A stretch of 64,000 nucleotides of DNA from Caprella mutica (Eukaryota > Arthropoda > Malacostraca > Amphipoda > Caprellidae): positions 27,411 to 91,410 of the forward strand of contig CANNZV010002600.1 of assembly GCA_947561585.1 (NCBI GenBank), in the 5' to 3' direction. Shown one piece after another: positions 8,383 to 17,882 of the stretch. Every line of letters starts with the position of its first letter. Position 1 is the first letter of the stretch. The notes beneath the pieces were generated by a model. The model did no database searches and had not been told where the DNA came from. It worked only from the letters and a program-made list of their open reading frames with translations. The translations under genes were made by a program, and so were the position numbers.

Positions 8383-9819
8383 ATGCGTTTCTCTTCTGTA
8401 TTGGTCTTCCTTCTCCTTGGTTCCTCGATGGCGAGAGCTGAGGAGACGGATTCTCGGCCGAACGTTCTCTTCTTTCTATCGGATGATCAACGTTACTCGG
8501 CGCTGGGTTGTGCTGGGCATGAGATCCTCAAGACGCCTAACATTGATAAGCTAGCGGCGAAGGGAACTCGTTTTACCAATGCTTGTGTCACGACATCGAT
8601 CTGCGCGGCGAGCCGGGCGTCGATTCTAACAGGCCTTCACGAGCGCACTCACCGGTTTACCTTTGGGACGCCGCCTATTGCTCAGCGTCACTCCGAAGCA
8701 AGCTATCCGGCCGTACTTCGCAAGGCCGGTTATCGCACTGGGTTCGTGGGGAAGTTTGGGGTCAAGGTGATGAAAGGGCAGGAGGGCGAGATGTTTGATC
8801 TGTTCAAGCCGCTCAATCGGAGTCCGTATTTCAAGAAGCAGCCTGATGGTTCTGTGAGGCATGTTTCCGAGATCGCGGGTGATCATGCGATTGGTTTTCT
8901 GAAAGACCAGGCCAAGACGAAGCCGTTCTGTCTTTCGGTGAGTTTCAATGCGCCCCATGCCGAAGATTCGGACAAGCAAGAGCATTACCCGTGGCCCAAG
9001 GCTGTGAATGGACTCTACGATGAGGTGACGGTGCCTGCTCCTCGGTTGGCAGATCCGCGTATCTTTTCCGGTCAGCCTCAGTTTCTTCGGGAGTCCATGC
9101 ATCGTGATCGTTGGCACTGGCGCTGGGACACGCCCGAGAAGTATCAAAAGAATATCAAGGCCTACTACAGCATGATCAGTGGTGTGGATCATGTCATTGG
9201 GCGGGTGTTAGGGGGGCTGGATCAGTTAGGCTTGGCAGAGAATACCGTGGTCATCTTCAGTGGGGATAATGGCTACTATCAAGGCGATCGCGGATTTGCT
9301 GGCAAGTGGTCTCATTATGAGGAGTCGCTTCGAGTGCCCTTGGTCATCTTTGATCCACGCCATGGGCGCGAGACGGCTACGGCGGATCAGCCTGTTCTGA
9401 ACATCGACATTCCGGCGACGATTCTTGGATACGCGGGAGTGCCGCAGCCCTCGCATTATGCTGGTCGACGCCTCGATCAGTTGGCCTTGGGCAAAGCGCC
9501 GGACAGTTGGCGTAGTGATAGCTTCCATGAGCATCTCTTTGAGCGCTTTGATATTCCCAAGTGGGAAGGCATTCGTTCGGGGCGTTACGTTTATGCGAAT
9601 TACTTTCAGCAGGACCCGCCTTTTGAGTTTCTTCATGACCTGCAGGAAGATCCTGATCAGCGTAAGAATGTGGTCGATGATGCAGACTATGCGGAAATCC
9701 TCACGATCATGCGTGCGCGAACGATCCAGCGTCGTGATGAATTAGGAGGCCCGTATTCGTTGGAGAATTTCCCTAACATGAAGGCGCTCAAGGCGAAGCA
9801 GAAACCGCAAGTCCAATGA
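8383..9819 (+). CDS. Exported type I sulfatase
   Basis: 478 residues with a signal peptide (1-19, ending MARAEE). The sulfatase fold starts at RPNVLFFLSDDQRY, which supplies the metal-binding Asp pair. The formylglycine site is Cys74-Ala-Ala-Ser-Arg78, a C-x-A-x-R form with Ala where Pro is common; Cys74 would be oxidised by a formylglycine-generating enzyme not found in this window. The later metal motif is VVIFSGDNGYYQGDRGFAGKW. Secreted sulfatases of this group are abundant in marine Verrucomicrobia that degrade sulfated polysaccharides; the substrate cannot be deduced. It follows ppk1 by 40 bases and precedes a PEP-CTERM protein. Confidence 0.93.
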   Translation: MRFSSVLVFLLLGSSMARAEETDSRPNVLFFLSDDQRYSALGCAGHEILKTPNIDKLAAKGTRFTNACVTTSICAASRASILTGLHERTHRFTFGTPPIAQRHSEASYPAVLRKAGYRTGFVGKFGVKVMKGQEGEMFDLFKPLNRSPYFKKQPDGSVRHVSEIAGDHAIGFLKDQAKTKPFCLSVSFNAPHAEDSDKQEHYPWPKAVNGLYDEVTVPAPRLADPRIFSGQPQFLRESMHRDRWHWRWDTPEKYQKNIKAYYSMISGVDHVIGRVLGGLDQLGLAENTVVIFSGDNGYYQGDRGFAGKWSHYEESLRVPLVIFDPRHGRETATADQPVLNIDIPATILGYAGVPQPSHYAGRRLDQLALGKAPDSWRSDSFHEHLFERFDIPKWEGIRSGRYVYANYFQQDPPFEFLHDLQEDPDQRKNVVDDADYAEILTIMRARTIQRRDELGGPYSLENFPNMKALKAKQKPQVQ

Positions 9820-9889
9820 TCGGAGTGTCTCGATTTCTAGACGCTATTTAGGCATTGCTAGATGAAGAGAGATGGCGCATGGATGATGC

Positions 9890-10576
9890 ATGACGTCACT
9901 GTTTAGGCCTATTAGAAATCTCTTTAACGGAATCGCAATGCTTGGAGCCGTCGGCTCTGCTCAGGCGGCGGTGGTGAGTTTTGAGGCGGCAGACTTTGCT
10001 CTGAATACTACGTTTAGTTCTGTCAGAACGTTTGGCTTTGAGATCGATATCGCGGATCCACTCATTCCTGGGCATGCTTATCGCGACCCGGCCTTGAACG
10101 GCGTCGAGTATAATGTCTTTGGTTTCCTTACGACAACCCCTTCTGGATTCCCGGCGTTTCGACTCGAACGGACGATTGCCGGAGACGAGTTCTATAATCA
10201 AGGCAGCTCTCTCGACTTTCAGATTTCCGGAAACGCGGATCTCTCGGACGGTCTTCAGGTGTCTGAGTTGGCGGGATCTGGAACGGTTTTCAGGTTCAAT
10301 GGCCGCGAAGTCGGCACTGGCCGATATCACCCAGCGTTGGTCGAGCTGAATGCCGACGGCACTGGCAGAATCCTAAATTCGAATAATACCGGAGGCGTCA
10401 ATCCTGGGAGTCTCCGCGTGGTGGATGTGGATTTCGGCGATGAGTATGTGACAGAACTCAGTTTCGATCCGGCGAGTCTTACGTTGACTGGACCGATAGC
10501 GGTGGTCCCTGAGCCAGGGTTTGCATCGGGGCTGTTGCTTCTTGGTACTTTTCTGGCGGGAAGAAGGCGTCGGTAG
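9890..10576 (+). CDS. PEP-CTERM sorting-signal surface protein
   Basis: 228 residues. An N-terminal signal peptide (to about residue 26, AQAAVVSFEA) is followed by a beta-rich Gly/Asn/Ser-containing body. The C-terminus is a textbook PEP-CTERM tail: VPEPG, a hydrophobic stretch (FASGLLLLGTFLAG) and a basic end (RRRR). In established models an exosortase (EpsH family) recognises such tails for delivery to the cell surface or exopolysaccharide; no exosortase is in this window. The role of the body is unknown. It is convergent with the DUF1501 gene across 48 bases that contain a fragment of the ACCACGGAG word. Confidence 0.85.
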   Translation: MTSLFRPIRNLFNGIAMLGAVGSAQAAVVSFEAADFALNTTFSSVRTFGFEIDIADPLIPGHAYRDPALNGVEYNVFGFLTTTPSGFPAFRLERTIAGDEFYNQGSSLDFQISGNADLSDGLQVSELAGSGTVFRFNGREVGTGRYHPALVELNADGTGRILNSNNTGGVNPGSLRVVDVDFGDEYVTELSFDPASLTLTGPIAVVPEPGFASGLLLLGTFLAGRRRR

Positions 10577-10624
10577 TTGGGCGTTTGGACCACGGAGTGA
10601 TCCACGACAATGGGTTGCTGGTTT

Positions 10625-12124
10625 TTACACTAGCAGGTCGTGCATGACATGGCCATGGACGTCGGTTAGGCGGAAGTCGCGGCCTTGGTAGCGGTAGGTG
10701 AGCTTGCGGTGGTCGATGCCTAGTAGGTGGAGGATGGTGGCATTGAGGTCGTGGATGTGCATGGTGCCAGGGGTCCAGTGATCTTTGTTAGGCTGGGGGC
10801 TTAGGGGATTGCCATCGGCGTCGGCGATGTTGTAGCCGAAGTCGTCTGTTTGGCCGTAGGTGATGCCGGGTTTGACACCGCCGCCTGCCATCCAGACGGT
10901 GAAACAGCGGGGGTGATGATCACGCCCGTAGTTCTCATGGGTGAGGCCGCCTTGGCAGTAGGCGGTGCGGCCAAATTCCCCGCCCCAGACGACGAGGGTG
11001 TCTTCAAGCATGCCGCGTTGCTTGAGGTCTTTGATGAGGGCAGCGCAGCCTTGGTCGACGTCTTTGCACTGGGATTCGTGTTCTTTGGGTAAGCTGCCGT
11101 GGGCGTCCCAGCCTCGGTGGAAGATCTGGATATTGCGGACACCGCGCTCGGCGAGACGGCGGGCGTTCAAGCATGAGGCGGCGAAGGTGCCGGGCTTGCG
11201 GGCTTCTTCTCCGTAGAGTTCGAAGGTGCCGTCGCTTTCTTGTGAGAGGTCCATCAACTCCGGGACCGAGCTTTGCATGCGGTAGGCCATTTCGTGCTGC
11301 TTGATGCGTGCGAGAATGTCAGGATCGGCGAAGCGTTGGTGTTGGCCTTGATTGATCGCGACAAGGGCATCCAATTGGGCGCGTCGGTCCTTGCGGGTCA
11401 CGCCTTTCGGGTTGTTCAGATAGAGGACGGCGTCGCCTTGGCTTCGCATGAGGACGCCTTGGTGATCGGAAGGGAGGAAGCCGCTTCCCCAGAGTCGGCC
11501 AAAGAGACTCTGCTCGGCGAAGCTGCTCTGAGCGTGCATGACGACGTAGCCGGGCAAGTTGTCATTGGTGCTGCCGAGTCCGTAGCTGAGCCAGGCGCCG
11601 AGGCTTGGGCGGCCTGGAATCTGGCTGCCTGTCTGAATGTAAGTGATCGCGGGGTCGTGATTGATCGCTTCGGTGAAGGTGCTGTGTACGACGCAGAGAT
11701 CCTTCGCGACGGTGGCGGTGTGTGGGAGGAGTTCACTGACATAGACGCCACGATCATTGTTCTCCTGCTTGGTGAACTTGTATTTGCTGGGGCAGACGGG
11801 GAGAGTCTTCTGACCCGCGGTCATGCCAGTGATGCGCTGACCATCGCGAACATACTCGGGCAGGTCCTGGCCGAACATTTCCTGCATCTTGGGTTTGTAG
11901 TCCCAGAGATCATGATGACTGGGACCACCACTCATGAAGAGGTAGATGACGCGCTTGGCTTTGGCGGGGTGATGCGTGCCGGGACCTGCCGGGCCAGAGG
12001 CGAGGAGGTCGGGGCCTAGCAGGTTTGCCATCGCGGCAGTGCCTACGCCGAGAGCAGAGCGGCCGAAGAGTTGCCGCCGTGTCATCATGAGGCGGTTCTC
12101 GAACTGAGGATCGTTGAAGTTCAT
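10625..12124 (-). CDS. DUF1501-family protein with Tat signal
   Basis: 499 residues. The Tat signal lies at residues 15-21 (TRRQLFG) and is followed by an Ala-rich hydrophobic region. The body matches the DUF1501 family, which has an alkaline-phosphatase/sulfatase-like fold: [16 protein letters not shown] near the N-terminus, [13 protein letters not shown] in the middle, and [12 protein letters not shown] plus [19 protein letters not shown] later. The biochemical activity of the family is not established. It lies nine bases after the DUF1549/DUF1553 gene, the usual pairing in Planctomycetes and Verrucomicrobia, so the two are an operon and probably work together outside the cytoplasm. Confidence 0.92.
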   Translation of the reverse strand: MNFNDPQFENRLMMTRRQLFGRSALGVGTAAMANLLGPDLLASGPAGPGTHHPAKAKRVIYLFMSGGPSHHDLWDYKPKMQEMFGQDLPEYVRDGQRITGMTAGQKTLPVCPSKYKFTKQENNDRGVYVSELLPHTATVAKDLCVVHSTFTEAINHDPAITYIQTGSQIPGRPSLGAWLSYGLGSTNDNLPGYVVMHAQSSFAEQSLFGRLWGSGFLPSDHQGVLMRSQGDAVLYLNNPKGVTRKDRRAQLDALVAINQGQHQRFADPDILARIKQHEMAYRMQSSVPELMDLSQESDGTFELYGEEARKPGTFAASCLNARRLAERGVRNIQIFHRGWDAHGSLPKEHESQCKDVDQGCAALIKDLKQRGMLEDTLVVWGGEFGRTAYCQGGLTHENYGRDHHPRCFTVWMAGGGVKPGITYGQTDDFGYNIADADGNPLSPQPNKDHWTPGTMHIHDLNATILHLLGIDHRKLTYRYQGRDFRLTDVHGHVMHDLLV

Positions 12125-12133
12125 GGCAGTAAG

Positions 12134-14485
12134 TTAGTAGAGGAGAAGAGCGACATCACTTGCTAGGACGGTGATGGAGACTTGGGTCCAGGTGGCGAGA
12201 TCGGTGAGATCGAGGGATTCATTGCGAGGAGCTTCACCTAGGGAAACGAGAGCTTTGGCGCTCTCCGAGTCATTCTGGAAACGTTCGCGCATGGTGGCGA
12301 TGAGATCGTCACAAGCTTTGCGCTCAGTGGCGGTAGGCTTGCGGGAGGCGACTAGGGTGAAGAGGTGATCTAGGCGGTCGGCGTCATTGGCGCCTTCTCG
12401 TAAGAGGCGTTGTGCGAGCATGCGTCCCGTTTCTAGACGCTGAGTTTCATTGAAGAGTGCTAGGGATTGCAGCGAGGTGCTCGAACGCGAACGGCGCACG
12501 CAGCTGGACTCGCGATTCGGGGCGTCAAACAAGGTCATCATGGGATGTGGACTCGTTCGTTTCCAATACACGTAGAGGCTTCGTCGATAGAGGAGCTCGG
12601 TCTTGTCGCGCTCGTATTTCTTCGTGTTGCTGGCGGGATGGGACAGTGCTGACCAGAGGCCGGACGGTTGGTAAGGTTTCACACCTTCGCCACCCATGTG
12701 CGGGTCTAACAATTCGCTTGCCCAGAGTGAGACATCACGGAGGACCTCGGCGTCGAGTCGGAAACTAGGGCCGCGGCTGATGAGGCGATTCTCAGGATCT
12801 TCGATGTCTGTCCGCCAGGTGGAGTCTTGTTTGAAAGCCTGACTCGTGACCATGAGTCGGAGCATGTGTTTGAGATCCCAGCCACTCTCTTGCAACTCGA
12901 CAGCGAGCCAGTCCAAGAGTTCAGGGTGCGTGGGCTGCTCGCCTTGGACTCCGAAGTCTTCCGGAGTGCGCGAGAGGCCATCGCCGAAGACGCGTTGCCA
13001 AATACGATTGATCAAGACTCTGGCCACTAGCGGATGCTCACGTGAGGTGAGCCATTGAGCGAGGCCTAGTCGATTGCGAGGTGCTTCTGGTGGAAGCGCT
13101 CCGAGGACAGCGGGGACATCTGGCTGGAGGAGTTCGCCTGTGGGTTGGCTGTATTCTCCGCGGAGAAGGAGCTTGGTTGGGCGGGGCTTCTTGAGTTCAC
13201 GAGCAACGAGCGTGGTCGTGAAGGTCGCTTCGAGATCAGTGAGGCGCTTGGCTAGCGCTTTCGCTTCAGGATGGGTTTCGGCCAAGGCGATGAGGCGTTC
13301 GCGCCAAGGCTTGGCTTCATTTTTATGAGGTTTGAGCAGTGCGAGGGCCTCGGTTTGAGCCGTTTCCCAGGTAGTCCAGGCAGCTTGATCTTGGGGAGCT
13401 TTGAGGGCGGGGCCGTAGTCATACTTGTTTCCGTCGAGAGGTTTCTCGGCGGTGCTGTTGAAGAATGCTAGCAAGCTGTAATACTCGCTGTGAACGATGG
13501 GGTCATACTTGTGCGTGTGACAGCGCGAGCAACTCATGGTCAAGCCGAGGAAGACGGTGCCTAACGTTTCGGTGCGATCGAAGTTGTTCTTCGCCTGGAA
13601 CTCGGCGGCAATGGCGCCTCCTTCAGAGGTGGTGGGATTCATACGCACGAAGCCAGTGGCGACTTCTTGAGCGAGCGTCGGATTTGGCAGGAGATCGCCA
13701 GCGAGCTGCCAGGTGATGAAGTCATCGAGCGGGAGATTCTCATTGAGCGCTTTCACGACCCAATCACGATACGGATAGATGCCGCGTCGGTTGTCTAAGT
13801 GAAGGCCGTGGGTGTCGCCGTAGCGCACGGCGTCGAGCCAGTAGCGTGCCTGATGCTCGCCATAGCGTGGGCTGTCTAACATCGTGTCGACAAACTTCTC
13901 ATAGGCGTCCGCTTGAGTGTCTGCTAGGAAGGCTTCCAGCTGCACGGGCTCTGGAGGCAAGCCTGTGAGGATAAAGGCCACGCGTCGAGCGAGGGTGGCG
14001 CGTTCAGCTTCTGGGGCGAAGGTCGTCTTGCTTTTCTCAAGCTTGGCACGGACAAAGCCATCGATGGTGGTGTGGCTCTTCGCTTTGACTGGGGGAATGA
14101 AGGCCCAGTGTTTTTCGTAATGAGCACCTTGCTTGATCCATTTCTCTAACATCAAGCGCTCGACATCGGTGATCTCCTTCTCAGCATCGAGAGGGGGCAT
14201 GGGATCATCCGCGTCGTGGATCCGGGTGAGCAATTCGCTCGCCTCCGGGTTGTCCGGATCGATGGCGCGATACCCGCCGAGATCGCTGGTCGCGGCCTCG
14301 TAGGAATCGAGCCGTAATTCGTTCTCCTTAGCGTCAGGCCCGTGACAGGCAAAGCACTTGTCGGAGAGGATAGGGAGGATTTCCCGAGAGAAGTCGAGCT
14401 TGTCCTCAGCGAGAGCCGCTGATGTGCCGAAGATCAAGACGGCTTGAAAAGCCATCCATCCGGTAAGCCATGAGGGTCGGTTCAT
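12134..14485 (-). CDS. Cytochrome-type DUF1549/DUF1553 (PSD1) exported protein
   Basis: About 783 residues with a signal peptide (MNRPSWLTGWM to SAALAED). Domain order: a planctomycete cytochrome c-like domain with heme motif CFACH (FSREILPILSDKCFACHGPD); DUF1549, containing RYWLDAVRYGDTHG and a second CxxCH, CSRCH, in SCSRCHTHKYDPI; and DUF1553, with NRIWQRVFGDGLSRTPEDFG and HPELLDWLAVELQESGWDLK. The two heme sites suggest an electron-transfer or oxidative role in polysaccharide metabolism, but family function is unproven. The frame extends to a TTG at 14521; ATG 14485 is chosen because it starts the signal peptide. It is upstream of and cotranscribed with the DUF1501 gene. Confidence 0.92.
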   Translation of the reverse strand: MNRPSWLTGWMAFQAVLIFGTSAALAEDKLDFSREILPILSDKCFACHGPDAKENELRLDSYEAATSDLGGYRAIDPDNPEASELLTRIHDADDPMPPLDAEKEITDVERLMLEKWIKQGAHYEKHWAFIPPVKAKSHTTIDGFVRAKLEKSKTTFAPEAERATLARRVAFILTGLPPEPVQLEAFLADTQADAYEKFVDTMLDSPRYGEHQARYWLDAVRYGDTHGLHLDNRRGIYPYRDWVVKALNENLPLDDFITWQLAGDLLPNPTLAQEVATGFVRMNPTTSEGGAIAAEFQAKNNFDRTETLGTVFLGLTMSCSRCHTHKYDPIVHSEYYSLLAFFNSTAEKPLDGNKYDYGPALKAPQDQAAWTTWETAQTEALALLKPHKNEAKPWRERLIALAETHPEAKALAKRLTDLEATFTTTLVARELKKPRPTKLLLRGEYSQPTGELLQPDVPAVLGALPPEAPRNRLGLAQWLTSREHPLVARVLINRIWQRVFGDGLSRTPEDFGVQGEQPTHPELLDWLAVELQESGWDLKHMLRLMVTSQAFKQDSTWRTDIEDPENRLISRGPSFRLDAEVLRDVSLWASELLDPHMGGEGVKPYQPSGLWSALSHPASNTKKYERDKTELLYRRSLYVYWKRTSPHPMMTLFDAPNRESSCVRRSRSSTSLQSLALFNETQRLETGRMLAQRLLREGANDADRLDHLFTLVASRKPTATERKACDDLIATMRERFQNDSESAKALVSLGEAPRNESLDLTDLATWTQVSITVLASDVALLLY

Positions 14486-14550
14486 TCCCGTTACACTCGG
14501 GGCTCTCGCTTGTAATGGCAAACAGGATCAGATCACTGAATGCTGGGAAC

Positions 14551-14673
14551 ATGACACAATTCTCCGTCGTGCAAGGGTTCCTCAGCTTTGCTGGAATCGA
14601 GCTGATCCTGGGAGCAGTCGGTCTGCTCGCTTTGATGCTGCTGCTCCTATGGAGCCGAGTGAGATTTACTTAG
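14551..14673 (+). CDS. Possible 40-residue membrane peptide
   Basis: A short frame from ATG 14551 to TAG 14673 encodes one strongly hydrophobic segment (ELILGAVGLLALMLLLLW) after a short polar start and before a basic end (SRVRFT), the shape of a single-pass small membrane protein. A weak GGGA lies three bases upstream. It overlaps the last eight bases of the convergent thioredoxin gene and otherwise fills the gap between two minus-strand genes. No family is recognised; it may be a chance frame. Confidence 0.3.
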   Translation: MTQFSVVQGFLSFAGIELILGAVGLLALMLLLLWSRVRFT

Positions 14674-15370
14674 CAGTCGCAGGCTCCATCGCAGAGGAAA
14701 GGGCTACAGCTGCGGCGGCAATGCGTTCGTTGAAGCCTTTGAATAACTTGTTGTTCTCTTCGTTCTGCTCGGGACCTGTCGCGATCCAGTCTTCCAGGGC
14801 TTTCTTGGCGTCTTTCGTCTCTTTGATAGCGGCTTTGAGGCCAGCTTCTTTTGATGGATTCGCTTTGATGAAAGCAGCCATGTTGCTAGCGCTCAGTTGG
14901 ACGGTTTCTTTGAACTGCTTGATGAAGCTAGTAGGAGTCGCTTCTTGGCTTGCGCCGAGCTGACCGAGCTTGGTCTTGCCATCGCTATCGAGTACCACAT
15001 AGGTCGGGTAACCACGCACACCGAACTCCGTTTTAAGCTTCTCATTCCGTTCGACGAAGGCTTCGGGAACGATCGTCTTGTCTTTAGGAAAGTCTAAGGT
15101 GACGAGCACGGCATTCTTGGCCGCATAGGTCGTCCACTCGTCCTCAGCGAATACGTTCTTGTCCATGATCTTGCACCAGCCACACCAGTCGGAGCCTGTG
15201 AAGTTCAGCATCATCGGGACCTTCTTCTCGCCTGCTAATTTGACGGCGGCGTCGTAGTCTTGGGTCCATTTGCCGATCTCAGCACCTTTGACCTGTACTT
15301 CTGCTTGAGCAGAGATGAGAAAGAGGCCGCTGAGGAGCAGGCTAGAAAGTGAAGTACGAAGGATGCTCAT
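14666..15370 (-). CDS. Exported thioredoxin-fold protein
   Basis: 234 residues with a signal peptide (1-23, ending ISAQAE). The thioredoxin domain follows, with the redox pair Cys63-Gly-Trp-Cys66 in GSDWCGWCKIMDKNVF and the cis-proline in RGYPTYVVLDSDG. This resembles the DsbD-gamma/thioredoxin_7 type found alone in the periplasm of Verrucomicrobia. The last 70 residues are helical (KEAGLKAAIKETKDAKKALE) and not part of the core fold. It probably reduces or isomerises disulfides of exported proteins. No partner reductase is adjacent. Confidence 0.9.
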   Translation of the reverse strand: MSILRTSLSSLLLSGLFLISAQAEVQVKGAEIGKWTQDYDAAVKLAGEKKVPMMLNFTGSDWCGWCKIMDKNVFAEDEWTTYAAKNAVLVTLDFPKDKTIVPEAFVERNEKLKTEFGVRGYPTYVVLDSDGKTKLGQLGASQEATPTSFIKQFKETVQLSASNMAAFIKANPSKEAGLKAAIKETKDAKKALEDWIATGPEQNEENNKLFKGFNERIAAAAVALSSAMEPATAK

Positions 15371-15472
15371 GGTTATAAGAGGGTTTTGGTGTTGGATTTG
15401 CAGGGGACTATCGGGGCCAGAAGAGCTTGTGCAAGCCCTCTCGGTCTATGGTTGGACGGGTTATGATGAGGT

Positions 15473-16315
15473 TTATTTCAAATACTCTCTCACGGCTGCC
15501 TGCCATGGGCGCATTTCGTAGCCAGTGAGAGCGGCGAGATGATCAACATTCATTGCGGTATGCACCGGACGTGGGGCGCGGAATCCGTTCATGTCTGCCA
15601 GCTTCTGGCGCTTGATCGGTGTCTCGGGCTGTGAGCTTTGAGAAACGATCGCTTCGGCGATGCCGTGCCACGACGTGGGTCCGGGATTGCAAACGTGCAC
15701 GAGGCCTCCGCCTGTGGTGCTGCTCAGCAAATGATCAAAGGCGATGGCGGCGTCATTGACGTAAGTCGGACAGGAGAACTTGTCATCGATGGCAGCGAGG
15801 GGCTCATCTGCGGCCAACCGGTCTCGGATCATTTCGACAAAGCCCGGGCGCTCTGGACCGAAGAGCCAAGACACGCGCGTGACCCACGCTTGGGGATAGG
15901 CCGTGAGCACGGCTCGTTCTCCCGCTAACTTTGTCCTACCATAGACACTGATGGGATTGGCCGGATCGGTTTCGGATCGCGTGCCGGGGGCTTCTCCATC
16001 GAAGACGTAGTCCGTGCTCACGTGGATGAATGGAATGGCTCGCTCAGCACAAACGGAAGCGAGAATGCCTGGGGCGGTGGCGTTGACGGTTTCTGCTAGG
16101 GCTGGATCATCCTCGCAGACTTCCAGGCTCGTGATGGCTGCTGGATTGATGAGTGCATCTATTTCAAGGGAAGGCAGTTGATCCGCGAGGTCGTTAGGTT
16201 TACTCAGATCTAAGGTGTTTCTGTCTAACGGAACGACGTCGTTACCAAGCGCGCGATGATGTCTAGCAAGGGCGCCACCAAGGCGACCCGTGACTCCGGT
16301 AATGGCGATTCTCAT
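15473..16315 (-). CDS. RmlD-like dTDP-4-dehydrorhamnose reductase / NAD-dependent epimerase
   Basis: 280 residues of the extended short-chain dehydrogenase fold. The N-terminal nucleotide motif is GVTGRLGG (residues 7-14). The active-site motif is YGRTKLAGE (Tyr and Lys), preceded by HVSTDYVFDGEAPGT, which is typical of RmlD. RmlD makes dTDP-rhamnose for cell-surface polysaccharide; the other rml genes are not here, so it may instead reduce another nucleotide sugar or act with a distant locus. It starts one base after the stop of the cysteine desulfurase gene and is therefore probably cotranscribed with it, although no metabolic link is obvious. Confidence 0.85.
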   Translation of the reverse strand: MRIAITGVTGRLGGALARHHRALGNDVVPLDRNTLDLSKPNDLADQLPSLEIDALINPAAITSLEVCEDDPALAETVNATAPGILASVCAERAIPFIHVSTDYVFDGEAPGTRSETDPANPISVYGRTKLAGERAVLTAYPQAWVTRVSWLFGPERPGFVEMIRDRLAADEPLAAIDDKFSCPTYVNDAAIAFDHLLSSTTGGGLVHVCNPGPTSWHGIAEAIVSQSSQPETPIKRQKLADMNGFRAPRPVHTAMNVDHLAALTGYEMRPWQAAVREYLK

Positions 16316-16316
16316 G

Positions 16317-17549
16317 TTAGGCGAAGAAGCGTTGTGCTTTGCGAAGGGAGGCGACTAATTTATCGATCTCTTCCAAGGTATTGTAGAGCGCTAGGGAAGC
16401 GCGGGTTGTGGCGGAAACGCCTAACCGATCCATGAGTGGTTGGGCGCAATGATGGCCTACGCGAATCGCGATGCCATCGCCATCGAGAAAGGTGCCGATG
16501 TCATGGGGATGCACGCCTTTGATCGCGAACGAAACGACCGAAGCGCGATTCTCAGTAGGGCCGTAGAGGGTGATCCCGGGGATGTCTGCGAGCTGCTCCA
16601 GAGCGGCCCGGAGCAGCATCTCTTCCTGGGCCTGAATGGCTTCCCAGCCTAGAGAATCCAGGTAATCAAAGGCCACGGCTAAGCTGATCGCGGCGCTGAT
16701 ATTTGGAGTGCCGGCTTCAAAGCGCTCGGGGATTTCTCGGAAAGTGGAACGCTCGATACTGACGCGTTCGATCATATCACCACCGCCTTGGTAGGGAGGC
16801 ATGGCGTTGAGTAACTCGGCCCGCCCGTAGAGCACGCCGATGCCATCCGGACCATAAACTTTGTGGCCGGAGAAAGTGAAGAAGTCCGCACCTAACGCCT
16901 GTACATCGACTGGCCCATGCGGCACTGATTGGGCGCCATCGATGAGAACGGGAATGTCGTGTGCCTTTGCCAGGGCGACGAGTTCCTGCGCGGGATTGAT
17001 CGTGCCGAGGACATTCGAAATTTGAGTGAAGGCGAGCATGCGTGTGCGCTCGTTAATCAAGGATGAGGCGGCCTCTAGATCCAGCACGCCTTCGTCTGTG
17101 ATGGGAATGGCTTTGACGGTTGCGCCTGTGGCCTCGGCGACTAGTTGCCAAGGGACGATGTTAGCGTGGTGTTCCATCTCGGTGATGAGGATTTCATCAC
17201 CTGGTTGCAGCCTGGGACGGAGAAAGGATTGTGCCACGAGATTGATGGCCTCGGTGGCTCCGCGCACGAAGAGCACTTCGCGGGATTCGGCAGCGCCGAT
17301 GGCTTTGGCAATGCGAGCCCGCGCTTTGTCGTAGCGTTGGGTGGCTTGCATGCTGAGGAAATGCACCCCGCGATGGATGTTGGCATTCTCTTGGCGATAA
17401 AACGTGTTCGTCGCCTCAATGACAGGCTCCGGCTTCTGAGCCGTCGCTGCGCTGTCTAAGTAGATGAGAGGTTTCCCGTGGACCTCTTGTTTAAGAATGG
17501 GGAAGTCACGCCGTACGGCGTCGATGTCCAAGGCAGGAGGAGAACTCAC
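16317..17549 (-). CDS. sufS: SufS-type cysteine desulfurase
   Basis: 410 residues, typical for group II NifS-like enzymes. It removes sulfur from cysteine using pyridoxal phosphate for Fe-S cluster assembly. The PLP lysine is Lys230 in FTFSGHKVYGPDG; the catalytic cysteine is Cys368 in IRVGHHCAQPLM. LDSAATAQKP near the N-terminus and the EMEHHANIVPW loop are also family features. No sufBCD, sufU or sufE is adjacent, so the enzyme either serves a suf locus elsewhere or another sulfur pathway. The downstream gene one base away is an RmlD-like reductase. Confidence 0.93.
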   Translation of the reverse strand: MSSPPALDIDAVRRDFPILKQEVHGKPLIYLDSAATAQKPEPVIEATNTFYRQENANIHRGVHFLSMQATQRYDKARARIAKAIGAAESREVLFVRGATEAINLVAQSFLRPRLQPGDEILITEMEHHANIVPWQLVAEATGATVKAIPITDEGVLDLEAASSLINERTRMLAFTQISNVLGTINPAQELVALAKAHDIPVLIDGAQSVPHGPVDVQALGADFFTFSGHKVYGPDGIGVLYGRAELLNAMPPYQGGGDMIERVSIERSTFREIPERFEAGTPNISAAISLAVAFDYLDSLGWEAIQAQEEMLLRAALEQLADIPGITLYGPTENRASVVSFAIKGVHPHDIGTFLDGDGIAIRVGHHCAQPLMDRLGVSATTRASLALYNTLEEIDKLVASLRKAQRFFA

Positions 17550-17597
17550 GCTGCCAGTAAGCCCTCGCTGAAACGTGCTGGCAAGGGGCAGGCCGAA

Positions 17598-17834
17598 CTA
17601 CTGTAGCCAAGCTTGGGCCAGCTTGTCGTAGGTAGGCTTGGTATTCGCCTCATCCACGCCATTCTCGCCACCCATGTAGGCTTTCGTCCCGAGGTTCCAG
17701 AAAGTTGAGGAGCCGTCGACTGCGAGTGGAGCGCTCTCTTTTACGGCAGAAGTGGAGGCAGCGGTCGTTTGATTGGTCTGGAAAGCGAGAGCACAGGCTG
17801 CGGTGGCGAGGACGGAAAGGGCGGTGAGTTTCAT
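17598..17834 (-). CDS. Small exported protein of unknown function
   Basis: 78 residues from ATG 17834. A signal peptide (MKLTALSVLATAACALA) precedes a Ser/Thr/Ala-rich stretch and a short conserved-looking end (STFWNLGTKAYMGGENGVDE, then a helix ending QAWLQ). Longer versions of the frame (to 17870) would add a hydrophobic-basic leader and cover the promoter described below, so they are not preferred. No family recognised. It lies 48 bases upstream of sufS on the same strand but has its own promoter-like sequence. It is divergent from the DUF4159 gene. Confidence 0.6.
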   Translation of the reverse strand: MKLTALSVLATAACALAFQTNQTTAASTSAVKESAPLAVDGSSTFWNLGTKAYMGGENGVDEANTKPTYDKLAQAWLQ

Positions 17835-17853
17835 CTGTTTTATAATTATCATA

Positions 17854-17882
17854 ATTAAATGAGGTTTCAACTATTTGTGCAA
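17854..17882 (-). promoter_or_regulatory. Sigma-70-like promoter for the small exported protein, with adjoining palindrome
   Basis: On the minus strand, TTGCAC (complement of 17877-17882) and TTTAAT (complement of 17854-17859) are separated by 17 bases and lie about 20 bases upstream of ATG 17834. Partly overlapping the -10, 17843-17857 is a 15-base palindrome with arms TAATTAT/ATAATTA around one base, in the likely initiation region. This is a plausible promoter with an operator-like site. Confidence 0.45.

Noticed and set aside
11273..12019. A 248-codon plus-strand frame opposite the DUF1501 gene
   Set aside because: It lies wholly antisense to a well-recognised gene, shows no motif or ribosome site, and its Val/Ala/Gly-rich content is what the complement of a G+C-rich gene gives.
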